Positions 1 through 5,841 of a DNA stretch of 6,780 nt are shown here, in pieces. The DNA lies in the NCBI RefSeq assembly GCF_000721935.1, contig NZ_KL585394.1, forward strand, positions 253,002 through 259,781, written 5' to 3'. This stretch comes from Streptomyces sp. NRRL WC-3549. Its GTDB lineage: Bacteria; Actinomycetota; Actinomycetes; Streptomycetales; Streptomycetaceae. How positions within the stretch are numbered: position 1 is the stretch's first letter; every line of letters begins with the position of its first letter. A program made the position numbers and the translations under genes. The notes below the pieces were generated by a model. It worked only from the letters and a program-made list of their open reading frames with translations, made no database searches and was not told where the DNA came from.

Positions 1-4
1 CCGG

Positions 5-41
5 CGGCCGGGGCCGCCGGGTGTCGCGGCGGCCCCGGCCG
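5..41 (-). terminator. Strong GC-only hairpin after cdd, probable terminator
   Basis: Bases 5-19 and 27-41 are perfect reverse complements: a 15-bp stem made only of G and C around a 7-base loop (20-26). On the minus strand the stem begins 5 bases after the cdd stop codon, where an intrinsic terminator is expected. No U-tract can be seen because the window ends 4 bases beyond the stem; many Streptomyces terminators lack one. It could end the transporter-cdd transcript or only reduce read-through into a following salvage gene outside the window. The structure is read directly from the sequence; the function is inferred. Confidence 0.7.
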
Positions 42-46
42 GGCGT

Positions 47-448
47 TCAGCGCAGGTGCTGCGGCCCGAAGGCCTGGGGCAGCATCTCGTCGAGCGTGCG
101 GAAGCCGTCCGGGGTCTCCAGGACGAGCCCCGGGCCCCCGAACTCGTACAGCAGCTGGCGGCACCGCCCGCACGGCACGAGGGGCGCGCCCTCGCCGTCC
201 ACGCAGACGAAGTGGGTCAGCCGGCCGCCACCCGTCGCGGCGAGCTGGGAGACCAGCCCGCACTCGGCGCACAGGCCCACGCCGTAGCTGGCGTTCTCGA
301 CGTTGCAGCCGACGAGGGTCCGGCCGTCGTCGGCCAGCGCGGCGACGCCGACCCTGTAGCCCGAGTACGGGGCGTACGCCCGGGACATGGCGTCCCGGGC
401 GGCCGTCCGCAGGGCGTCCCAGTCGACCGGCGCCTCGGCCCCGGTCAC
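47..448 (-). CDS. cdd: Cytidine deaminase
   Basis: This 133-residue protein is a short, homotetrameric-type cytidine deaminase. It hydrolyses cytidine and deoxycytidine to uridine and deoxyuridine plus ammonia in the cytosol. The zinc site is complete: CAE at 60-62 gives ligand C60 and catalytic E62, and PCGRC at 92-96 gives ligands C93 and C96. NVENASYG at 49-56 is the ribose-binding segment (N49, E51). The length is normal for the family. C63 follows the catalytic Glu, where the Bacillus enzyme has an Arg that moderates zinc-site charge; I recall Cys there in mycobacterial enzymes too. The start is GTG at 448-446, with GGAGG four to five bases upstream and a 4-base GTGA overlap with the preceding permease stop. 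That overlap suggests translational coupling, and the position implies a nucleoside, probably cytidine, is among the transporter's substrates. Confidence 0.97.
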   Translation of the reverse strand: MTGAEAPVDWDALRTAARDAMSRAYAPYSGYRVGVAALADDGRTLVGCNVENASYGVGLCAECGLVSQLAATGGGRLTHFVCVDGEGAPLVPCGRCRQLLYEFGGPGLVLETPDGFRTLDEMLPQAFGPQHLR

Positions 449-1710
449 TTGCCCTCCCCCTTGCGGTAGGGCACACCGTCGGCCTTCGGCATGCGCAGCC
501 GTTGCGCCGACAGGGCGAGCACCAGCAGCGTCGTGACGTACGGGGCGGCGTCCACGAACTGGCTGGGGACCTGGTCGGTGAGCGCGTACCAGGTGAACAG
601 CAGCGCCGAGACGGCCGCCGAGACCACCGCGGCGACGTACTTCTTCCGGTACAGCTGCCAGAACACGACGATCACCAGCAGGATCGCGAGGAGCAGCAGC
701 ATCGCGTGGACGTTCTCCGCGCCGCCGCGCAGCTTGAGGCTGTCGGTGAAGCCGAAGAGGCCCGCGCCCAGCGCCATGCCGCCGGGCATCCAGTTGCCGA
801 AGATCATCGCGGCGAGGCCGATGTAGCCGCGGCCACCGGTCTGGCCCTCCTGGTAGATCCCGGTGGAGACGATCGCCAGGAAGGCACCGCCGAGACCGGC
901 CAGCGCACCGGAGACGGTGACGGCGATGTACTTGTACTTGTAGACGTTCACACCGAGGCTCTCGGCGGCGACCGGGCTCTCACCGCAGGAGCGGAGCCGC
1001 AGGCCGAACGAGGTGCGCCACAGCACCCACCAGGTGGCGGGGATGAGCAGCAGGGCGACGACGGTCAGCAGCGACAGCCCGGTGAACACGCCGCCGACGA
1101 TGCCGGCCAGGTCGGAGACGAAGAACCAGTGCCGTTGTTGCAGGTCCTGCATCCAGTCCGAGAGCCCTGGAACGGTGATCTTGTCGATCGAGTCGATGCG
1201 CGGGGACTGCTTGGAGGTGCCGCCCTCCGCGTCGGCGAAGGTGAAGTTGGAGAGGTACCGGGTGACGCCGACGGCGAGGATGTTGATGGCCACACCGGAG
1301 ACGATGTGGTTCACGCCGAAGGTGACGGTGATGACGGCGTGCAGCAGGCCGCCGAGCGCCCCGCCGATGATGCCGAACAGGACACCGACCCACGGGCCCC
1401 ACTGGAAACCGGCCCAGGCCCCGAACCAGGTACCGAGGACCATCATGCCCTCGAGCCCGATGTTGACGACGCCCGCCCGCTCGGCCCAGAGGCCGCCGAG
1501 TCCGGCCAGGCCGATCGGTACGGCCAGTTCCAGGGCGCCGTGCACCTGGCCCACGGAGGTGACGTCGTCGGCGCCGCTGATGAGCCGGACCAGGGACACG
1601 AGGGCCAGTGCACCGGCGATGATCAGCAGGACGACGGGCAGGGAGAGCTTCCGGCGGCCACCGCCCTTCGGCGGCGCGACGCGAGCGGCGGAGACTTTGC
1701 TGGTGCTCAC
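445..1710 (-). CDS. Nucleoside-type ABC transporter permease, second subunit (YufQ/NupC-like)
   Basis: This is a 421-residue integral membrane protein of the BPD_transp_2 (branched-chain amino acid/ribose-type) permease class, the partner of the permease encoded just upstream. It has a basic, Pro/Gly-rich cytosolic N-terminus (about 1-22) and many hydrophobic segments (about 24-44, 60-75, 85-130, 135-150, 198-230, 262-282, 296-318, 334-351). The family motif ERAGVVNIGLEGMM lies at 77-90, and RSCGESPVAAESLGV at 240-254 is the likely ATPase-coupling loop. Two additions stand out: a polar stretch at about 155-195, and a C-terminal extension with further hydrophobic segments at about 357-375 and 388-401. 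Bacillus-type homologues are nearer 320 residues. The start is GTG at 1710-1708, with AAGGAGG at 1724-1718 and a 7-base spacer. It overlaps the previous stop by four bases (GTGA). The substrate is inferred from cdd and the BMP protein. Confidence 0.95.
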   Translation of the reverse strand: MSTSKVSAARVAPPKGGGRRKLSLPVVLLIIAGALALVSLVRLISGADDVTSVGQVHGALELAVPIGLAGLGGLWAERAGVVNIGLEGMMVLGTWFGAWAGFQWGPWVGVLFGIIGGALGGLLHAVITVTFGVNHIVSGVAINILAVGVTRYLSNFTFADAEGGTSKQSPRIDSIDKITVPGLSDWMQDLQQRHWFFVSDLAGIVGGVFTGLSLLTVVALLLIPATWWVLWRTSFGLRLRSCGESPVAAESLGVNVYKYKYIAVTVSGALAGLGGAFLAIVSTGIYQEGQTGGRGYIGLAAMIFGNWMPGGMALGAGLFGFTDSLKLRGGAENVHAMLLLLAILLVIVVFWQLYRKKYVAAVVSAAVSALLFTWYALTDQVPSQFVDAAPYVTTLLVLALSAQRLRMPKADGVPYRKGEGK

Positions 1711-2825
1711 AGGGCCGCCTCCTTCTCGGTGGTGAGGGCGTGGCCGGCGGCGAGTTCCTCGCCGACCTTCTGCTGCTGCCGGCGGGTTCCGTAGCGCCGG
1801 ACCAGTTCGTAGCTGACGACCACGGAGATCACGATGAGGCCCTGCATGATCGTGGCGATCTCCTTCTCGTACCCGAACTGGTCGAGCGAGGAGGACGCCT
1901 TGTCCAGGAAGGCGATCAGCAGTGCGCTCAGCGCGATGCCGAGCGGGTTGTTCCGGCCCAGCAGGGCGATGGTGATGCCGGTGAAGCCGATGCCGGTGGG
2001 GAAGTCGAGGCTGTAGGTGTGCGTGTCACCCAGCAGCGTCGGCATGCCGGCCAGACCGGCGACCGCGCCGGAGATGAGCATCGAGGTGAGGACCATCTTC
2101 TTGGCGTCCACGCCGGATGCCTGGGCGGCGCTCTCGCTGGCGCCCGTGGCGCGCAGGTCGAAGCCGAAGCGGGTGCGGTTCAGCACGAACCAGTAGACGA
2201 GGCCGCAGCCGGCGGCGACGAAGGTGAACCCGTAGATCTCACCGGCCTCGGCGCCCATCGAGAGGCCCGGGAACCAGCCGGTCTCGGGGATCTCGCCGGT
2301 GGTCAGGTTGTTGGAACCGGCGGCCTGGTCACCGAAGTTCTTCGGCAGGATCAGCCAGGCGATCAGGGCGGTCGCGATGGAGTTGAGCATGATCGTCGCG
2401 ACGACCTCGCTCACCCCGCGGGTGGTCTTGAGGAAGCCCGCGATACCGGCCCAGAAGGCTCCGACCAGCATCGCGACGACGACGATGAGGAGGATCTGGA
2501 GCGGCCCGGGGAGGTCCACGGCGGCGCCGACCAGGGCGGCCATCATCGCGGCGAGGCGGTACTGGCCGTCGACTCCGATGTTGAAGAGGTTCATCCGGAA
2601 GCCGACCGCGACCGCGAGGGCGGCGAGGTAGTACGTACCGGCCTGGTTGATGATCAGCACCTGTACGTCGGAGTACGACGCCTGCTCGAACATCAGCCGG
2701 TACGGCTCGAACGGGTTGGTCCCGGAGGCGAGCAGCACCAGGGTGGTGAGCGCGAACGCGACGACCAGGGCGAGTACCGGGCCGGCGAAGCCCAGGATCA
2801 GCCGGTCCTTGTCGAATTTCTTCAT
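1707..2825 (-). CDS. Nucleoside-type ABC transporter permease, first subunit (YufP/NupB-like)
   Basis: This 372-residue integral membrane permease of the BPD_transp_2 class forms the translocation channel with the next gene product. Hydrophobic segments lie at about 9-34, 62-78, 90-100, 108-131, 143-160, 198-215, 245-266, 276-307 and 322-340. The family motif FRMNLFNIGVDGQY spans 76-89, and LRATGASESAAQASGV at 224-239 is the probable coupling loop contacting the ATPase. The C-terminus is polar and cytosolic. The frame stays open far upstream, but the real start is ATG at 2825-2823. The open reading upstream of it is the out-of-frame shadow of the ATPase gene (Arg/Pro-rich), whereas MKKFDKDRL begins typical permease sequence. 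The ATG overlaps the ATPase TGA by four bases (ATGA), with GGAGG at 2840-2836 and a closer GAGG at 2833-2830 as ribosome-binding candidates. The gene lies inside the coupled ATPase-permease-permease-cdd series. Confidence 0.95.
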   Translation of the reverse strand: MKKFDKDRLILGFAGPVLALVVAFALTTLVLLASGTNPFEPYRLMFEQASYSDVQVLIINQAGTYYLAALAVAVGFRMNLFNIGVDGQYRLAAMMAALVGAAVDLPGPLQILLIVVVAMLVGAFWAGIAGFLKTTRGVSEVVATIMLNSIATALIAWLILPKNFGDQAAGSNNLTTGEIPETGWFPGLSMGAEAGEIYGFTFVAAGCGLVYWFVLNRTRFGFDLRATGASESAAQASGVDAKKMVLTSMLISGAVAGLAGMPTLLGDTHTYSLDFPTGIGFTGITIALLGRNNPLGIALSALLIAFLDKASSSLDQFGYEKEIATIMQGLIVISVVVSYELVRRYGTRRQQQKVGEELAAGHALTTEKEAAL

Positions 2826-4384
2826 CGGGCCTCGTCCTCCGGTGCTGCTTCGAGGTGACCGGCGGCGGCGCCGGTCATGGCCGAGCCCAGTTCCTCGGGG
2901 GTGATGGTGGCGGGGTCGGCGTCGGCCACGAGCTTGCCGCGGTACATGACGCGCAGGGTGTCGGAGAGCCCGATGAGCTCGTCCAGGTCCGCGGAGATGA
3001 GCAGGACGGCGAGGCCCTCGCGGCGGGCCTCGCGGATCTGGTCCCAGATCTGCGCCTGGGCGCCGACGTCCACCCCGCGGGTGGGGTGGGCGGCGATCAG
3101 GAGCTTGGGGTCGTGGCTCATCTCCCGGCCGACGATCAGCTTCTGCTGGTTGCCGCCGGAGAGCGAGGCCGCGGTGACCTCGATGCCGGGGGTGCGCACG
3201 TCGTACTCGCGCACGATCCGCTCGGTGTCGGCGCGGGCCGCCTTGGGGTCCAGCAGGAAGCCGCGGCTGTTGGGCTTCTCCGTGACGTGGCCGAGGATGC
3301 GGTTCTCCCACAGCGGGGCGTCCAGCAGGACGCCGTGGCGGTGGCGGTCCTCGGGGATGTACCCGATGCCGTCCTCGCGCCGCTTGCGGGTGGGGGCGTG
3401 CGAGATGTCGGCGCCGTCCAGCGTGATGACGCCGGCGTCCGGGCTCCGCATCCCGACGAGCGCGTCGATCAGCTCGGTCTGGCCGTTGCCCTCGACGCCC
3501 GCGATGCCGAGGACCTCGCCCTTGTGGATGGTGAAGCCGACGTCGCAGAGGACCTCGCGGACGACGCCGTCCGGGTCCGTGGCACCGAGGGAGAGCCCCT
3601 CGACGTGCAGCATCGGCACGTCCGTCACCGTGGACTCACGGGTCTCCGGCGAGGGGAGCTCGCTGCCGACCATCAGCTCGGCGAGCTGCTTGGTGGTGGT
3701 GTTCGCCGGGTCGGCGGTGCCCACCGTCGTACCGCGGCGGATCACGGTGATCTCGTCGGCGACGGACAGCACCTCGCCGAGCTTGTGCGAGATGAAGATG
3801 ACGGTGAGGCCCTCGGCCTTGAGCTCCCGGAGGTTCGCGAAGAGCGCGTCGACCTCCTGCGGGACCAGGACGGCGGTCGGCTCGTCCAGGATCAGGATGC
3901 GGGCGCCTCGGTAGAGGACCTTGAGGATCTCCACGCGCTGGCGGTCGGCGACCCCGAGGTCCTCGACGAGCGCGTCGGGGCGTACCCCGAGGCCGTACGC
4001 CTCGGAGATCTCCTGGATCTTCCTGCGGGCCGCGGAACCGATGCCGTGCAGCTTCTCACCGCCGAGGACGACGTTCTCCAGGACGGTGAAGTTGTCGGCG
4101 AGCATGAAGTGCTGGTGCACCATGCCGATGCCGCGCGCGATGGCGTCACCCGGGTTGCCGAAGGAGACCTGCTCGCCGTCGACCGCGATGGTGCCCTCGT
4201 CCGGCTTCTGCATGCCGTAGAGGATCTTCATCAGGGTGGACTTGCCGGCACCGTTCTCGCCGACCAGGGCGTGGACCGTGCCCTTGCGGACGGTGATCCC
4301 GATGTCGTGGTTGGCGACGACGCCGGGGAAACGCTTGGTGATGCCGTGCAGTTCTACGGCGGGGGGACTGCTGGACGCGTTGAT
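2822..4384 (-). CDS. Nucleoside-type ABC transporter ATPase with two fused nucleotide-binding domains (YufO/NupA-like)
   Basis: This ATPase of about 520 residues energises nucleoside import. Numbering is from the preferred ATC start. Domain 1 has Walker A GENGAGKST (42-50), Q-loop Q91, degenerate signature LGVAD (143-147), Walker B ILILDEPT (163-170) and H-loop H200. Domain 2 has a Walker A-like GVEGNGQTE with Gln302 for Lys, an intact signature LSGGNQQK (408-415), Walker B-like LLIAAHPTRG (428-437) lacking the catalytic Glu, and no switch His (ISADLDE). This asymmetry is typical of the sugar/BMP class: one canonical ATP site and one degenerate site. Start: AAGGAG at 4398-4393 sits 8 bases before an in-frame ATC (4384-4382), about seven residues before conserved sequence begins. 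The nearest standard in-frame start is GTG at 4420, which has no ribosome-binding site and would place the AAGGAG inside the gene; another GTG lies at 4507. Gene identity is certain, the start is not. Confidence 0.93.
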   Translation of the reverse strand: MNASSSPPAVELHGITKRFPGVVANHDIGITVRKGTVHALVGENGAGKSTLMKILYGMQKPDEGTIAVDGEQVSFGNPGDAIARGIGMVHQHFMLADNFTVLENVVLGGEKLHGIGSAARRKIQEISEAYGLGVRPDALVEDLGVADRQRVEILKVLYRGARILILDEPTAVLVPQEVDALFANLRELKAEGLTVIFISHKLGEVLSVADEITVIRRGTTVGTADPANTTTKQLAELMVGSELPSPETRESTVTDVPMLHVEGLSLGATDPDGVVREVLCDVGFTIHKGEVLGIAGVEGNGQTELIDALVGMRSPDAGVITLDGADISHAPTRKRREDGIGYIPEDRHRHGVLLDAPLWENRILGHVTEKPNSRGFLLDPKAARADTERIVREYDVRTPGIEVTAASLSGGNQQKLIVGREMSHDPKLLIAAHPTRGVDVGAQAQIWDQIREARREGLAVLLISADLDELIGLSDTLRVMYRGKLVADADPATITPEELGSAMTGAAAGHLEAAPEDEAR

Positions 4385-4392
4385 GACGCACT

Positions 4393-4398
4393 CTCCTT
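4393..4398 (-). promoter_or_regulatory. Ribosome-binding site of the ATPase gene
   Basis: AAGGAG is a near-perfect anti-16S match. The next in-frame candidate at normal spacing (8 bases) is ATC at 4384-4382. A GTG at 4391-4389 is only one base away and out of frame. The site therefore argues for an ATC start rather than the distant GTG codons at 4420 or 4507. Confidence 0.7.
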
Positions 4399-4462
4399 GG
4401 CCGGACAGGAGCGGGGGCACAGGGGCAGAGGGGCGGGGTGAAGTTATCGCGCCTGAGGGCTG

Positions 4463-4476
4463 TCTACACGCGTAGC
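4463..4476. promoter_or_regulatory. Possible operator: imperfect dyad, copy 1
   Basis: On the minus strand this 14-mer matches the palindrome TCTACGCGCGTAGA at 12 of 14 positions. An 11-base part, ACGCGTGTAGA (4473-4463), matches the binding-protein upstream region (5890-5900, opposite strand) at 10 of 11 positions. It lies just downstream of a possible -10 hexamer, as expected for a repressor site. No regulator gene is in the window. This is an inference from two copies only. Confidence 0.4.
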
Positions 4477-4484
4477 GCTGCCGA

Positions 4485-4490
4485 ATCGTA
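4485..4490 (-). promoter_or_regulatory. Possible -10 element for ATPase-permease-cdd transcription
   Basis: TACGAT on the minus strand fits the TANNNT pattern of principal-sigma promoters. It lies about 100 bases before the ATPase start and is preceded by CTACGC (4498-4493), as at the binding-protein upstream region. No convincing -35 box is seen 16-18 bases upstream, where the sequence is very GC-rich. A repressed or activator-dependent promoter is possible, or the match may be chance. Confidence 0.3.
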
Positions 4491-4561
4491 AAGCGTAGGG
4501 CCACCACCGCGGGCCGGACCGGAGGCCGGGCCGATACGGGCAGGGCACTGCGAGGGGCACA

Positions 4562-4622
4562 ACTTCTTCGGGACTGTTTCGGTACTTCTCGGTACTTCTG
4601 TTACTTCTCGGTACTTCTCGGT
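4562..4622. repeat. Array of about six 10-base direct repeats
   Basis: On the minus strand six consecutive units resemble ACCGAGAAGT: 4622-4613 and 4612-4603 (exact), 4602-4594 (AACAGAAGT), 4593-4584 (exact), 4583-4573 (ACCGAAACAGT) and 4572-4562 (CCCGAAGAAGT). Units are 9 to 11 bases, close to one helical turn, and the block is clearly less GC-rich than its surroundings. It lies between the hairpin after the binding-protein gene and the putative ATPase promoter. It could be a phased protein-binding array, a purine-rich unstructured leader element, or slippage product. The repeat is direct observation; no function is shown. Confidence 0.85.
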
Positions 4623-4646
4623 GCGGGTACCGCCGCGGTGCCGCAC
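4621..4646. repeat. Inverted repeat next to the 10-base array
   Basis: GTGCGG (4621-4626) pairs with CCGCAC (4641-4646). After a small internal loop, ACCG (4629-4632) pairs with CGGT (4636-4639) around a 3-base loop. The hairpin abuts the repeat array. No U-tract follows on either strand, so it is not clearly a terminator; it may be an RNA structure in an intercistronic leader. Confidence 0.45.
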
Positions 4647-4697
4647 GGGCACGATCGGCTACCCGCGCTCACCTCTCGGTGACCCGGCGACCGGCAC

Positions 4698-4743
4698 CCC
4701 ACGGGCCCGGAGCGGCGACGGGTGCGCGCTCCGGGCCCACGGG
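4698..4743 (-). terminator. Strong hairpin after the binding-protein gene, terminator or attenuator
   Basis: Bases 4703-4714 and 4727-4738 form a perfect 12-bp stem with a 12-base loop. In minus-strand RNA it extends through two G-U pairs and three C-G pairs to 4698-4743 (17 pairs). It begins 25 bases after the TAA stop of the binding-protein gene. No U-tract follows. A structure here in a transporter operon commonly stabilises or terminates the binding-protein transcript, so more binding protein is made than membrane subunits. That role is inferred from position. Confidence 0.7.
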
Positions 4744-4768
4744 AAACCAGCCGGTCGGACCGGTGCCG

Positions 4769-5827
4769 TTACGGGGCGGTCTTGACGGTGATCTTGCCGT
4801 CGATGATTTCCTTCTTCGCCTTGTCCACGGCGGCGATGACGTCGGTCATCTTGGTGAAGGCCGGGTTGGACATGGACAGGCCGACGCCGTCCTCGTCGAG
4901 GCCGTAGCGGACCTCACCGGTCTCGGGCTTGCCGTCCTTGACCGACTTGATCAGGTTGAAGACGGAGTCCTCGACGTCCTTGGTGACCGAGGTCAGGATC
5001 GACTCCTTGTAGGCGGCGAGGCCTTCCTGCTTGTACTGGTCGGAGTCGACGCCGATGTTCCACTTGCCGGCCTTGGAGACGGCCTCTATGGCACCCGAAC
5101 CGGCCAGACCGGCGGCCGAGTAGACCACGTCGGCGCCCTTGTCGAGCTGGCCCTGGGCGGCCGCCTTGCCGAGGTCGGGCTTGGAGAAGCCGGTGAAGTC
5201 CGGCGGCTGGGTGAGGTACTGCGGAAGTACGTTGACCGAGGCGTCGGTGTCCTTGACGCCCTGCTCGAAGCCGGCCTGGAACTTCTTGATCAGCGGGGTC
5301 TCGACACCGCCGATGAAGCCGACCTTCTTGGTCTTGGTGACCTTCGCGGCGGCGACGCCCGCGAGGTAGGAGCCCTGCTCCTCGTTGAAGACGATGTTGG
5401 CGATGTTGTCGCCGGTCACCGAGGAGTCGTCGATGATGCCGAAGGTGACCTTCGGGAACTTCGCCGCGACCTTCTTGATGGCCGGGGCGTAGGCGAAACC
5501 GACGCCGATCACCGGGTTGTTGCCGGCGCGGGCCAGCGAGGTGAGGCGCTGCACCTTGTCGGCGTCCGACTCGCCCTCGGTGGGCTCGGCCTCGGTGCCC
5601 TTGACACCGAGGTCCTTCCCCGCCCGGGTCAGACCGGCGTACGCGGCGTCGTTGAACGACTGGTCCCCGCGCCCCCCGATGTCGTAGGCGATGGCCGTCT
5701 TGCCGCCCTTGGAGTCGGACGAGGTGTCCGACGAGGACGAGGACGACGATTCGCCACACGCGGTGACACTGAGCGCTAGTGCCGCGGACATGACGCCCAC
5801 GGTGGTGATCCTGGTGATCCGGCGCAA
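4769..5827 (-). CDS. BMP/PnrA-family nucleoside-binding lipoprotein (ABC transporter substrate-binding protein)
   Basis: This 352-residue extracellular lipoprotein should capture nucleosides and deliver them to the permease pair. The N-terminus has basic residues (MRRITRITT), a hydrophobic core (10-22) and lipobox VTAC, with C24 as the lipidated cysteine. A Ser/Asp-rich flexible linker follows (26-40). The BMP domain runs from about 43 to the end. Family segments are IAYDIGGRGDQSFNDAAYAGL (46-66), VGFAYAPAI (109-117), FGIIDDSS (129-136), NIVFNEEQGSYLAG (144-157), VGFIGG (169-174), YSAAGLAGSGAIEA (236-249), GVDSDQ (259-264) and SVTKDV (280-285). F58, D261 and K283 fall where PnrA/BmpA proteins bind base and ribose. 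The start is TTG at 5827-5825, chosen because AAGGAG (5840-5835) lies 7 bases upstream and it gives a proper signal peptide. The stop is TAA. A strong hairpin separates it from the ATPase gene. The exact nucleoside cannot be told from sequence. Confidence 0.96.
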   Translation of the reverse strand: MRRITRITTVGVMSAALALSVTACGESSSSSSSDTSSDSKGGKTAIAYDIGGRGDQSFNDAAYAGLTRAGKDLGVKGTEAEPTEGESDADKVQRLTSLARAGNNPVIGVGFAYAPAIKKVAAKFPKVTFGIIDDSSVTGDNIANIVFNEEQGSYLAGVAAAKVTKTKKVGFIGGVETPLIKKFQAGFEQGVKDTDASVNVLPQYLTQPPDFTGFSKPDLGKAAAQGQLDKGADVVYSAAGLAGSGAIEAVSKAGKWNIGVDSDQYKQEGLAAYKESILTSVTKDVEDSVFNLIKSVKDGKPETGEVRYGLDEDGVGLSMSNPAFTKMTDVIAAVDKAKKEIIDGKITVKTAP

Positions 5828-5834
5828 GGGAAGG

Positions 5835-5840
5835 CTCCTT
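5835..5840 (-). promoter_or_regulatory. Ribosome-binding site fixing the TTG start of the binding-protein gene
   Basis: AAGGAG is followed after 7 bases by TTG at 5827-5825. No ATG or GTG at suitable spacing is in frame, and the TTG start yields a complete lipoprotein signal peptide. The site lies one base beyond the foot of the leader hairpin. Confidence 0.8.
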
Positions 5841-5841
5841 C

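Larger units (their letters stand above)
4385..4768. other. Intergenic region between the binding-protein gene and the ATPase gene
   Basis: This stretch of about 384 bases holds no credible gene. The open frames crossing it have no ribosome-binding site, and the best minus-strand one (4652-4464, 62 codons) is built largely from a repeat array. In transcription order it contains a strong hairpin (4743-4698), a 5-bp TCACC/GGTGA mini-hairpin (4669-4682), a longer hairpin (4646-4621), the repeat array (4622-4562), a GC-rich stretch, a possible -10 element (4490-4485), a dyad motif (4476-4463), CGATAAC (4449-4443), and the ATPase ribosome-binding site. Its length and content suggest the ATPase-permease-cdd genes have their own promoter in addition to any read-through. 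Confidence 0.75.

Noticed and set aside
502..1794. Long plus-strand open frame (430 codons) opposite the permease gene
   Set aside because: Its product is a low-complexity Gly/Asp/Glu/Gln/Arg-rich shadow typical of high-GC antisense frames, while the minus strand encodes a clear permease.
2826..3311. Upstream extension of the first permease to 3311
   Set aside because: This part is an Arg/Pro/Gly-rich out-of-frame reading of the ATPase gene. The ATG at 2825 with the ATGA overlap is the obvious start.
2855..4441. Long plus-strand open frame (528 codons) opposite the ATPase gene
   Set aside because: It is an Asp/Gly/Val/Leu-rich antisense shadow with no domain; the ATPase motifs on the minus strand are unmistakable.
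4464..4652. Minus-strand 62-codon open frame in the intergenic region
   Set aside because: It starts at GTG with no ribosome-binding site, its middle is encoded by the 10-base repeat array, and it resembles no family I know.
4679..5779. Plus-strand open frame (366 codons) opposite the binding-protein gene
   Set aside because: It is an antisense shadow with a biased Gly/Leu/Val/Asp composition, and it crosses the strong hairpin at 4698-4743.
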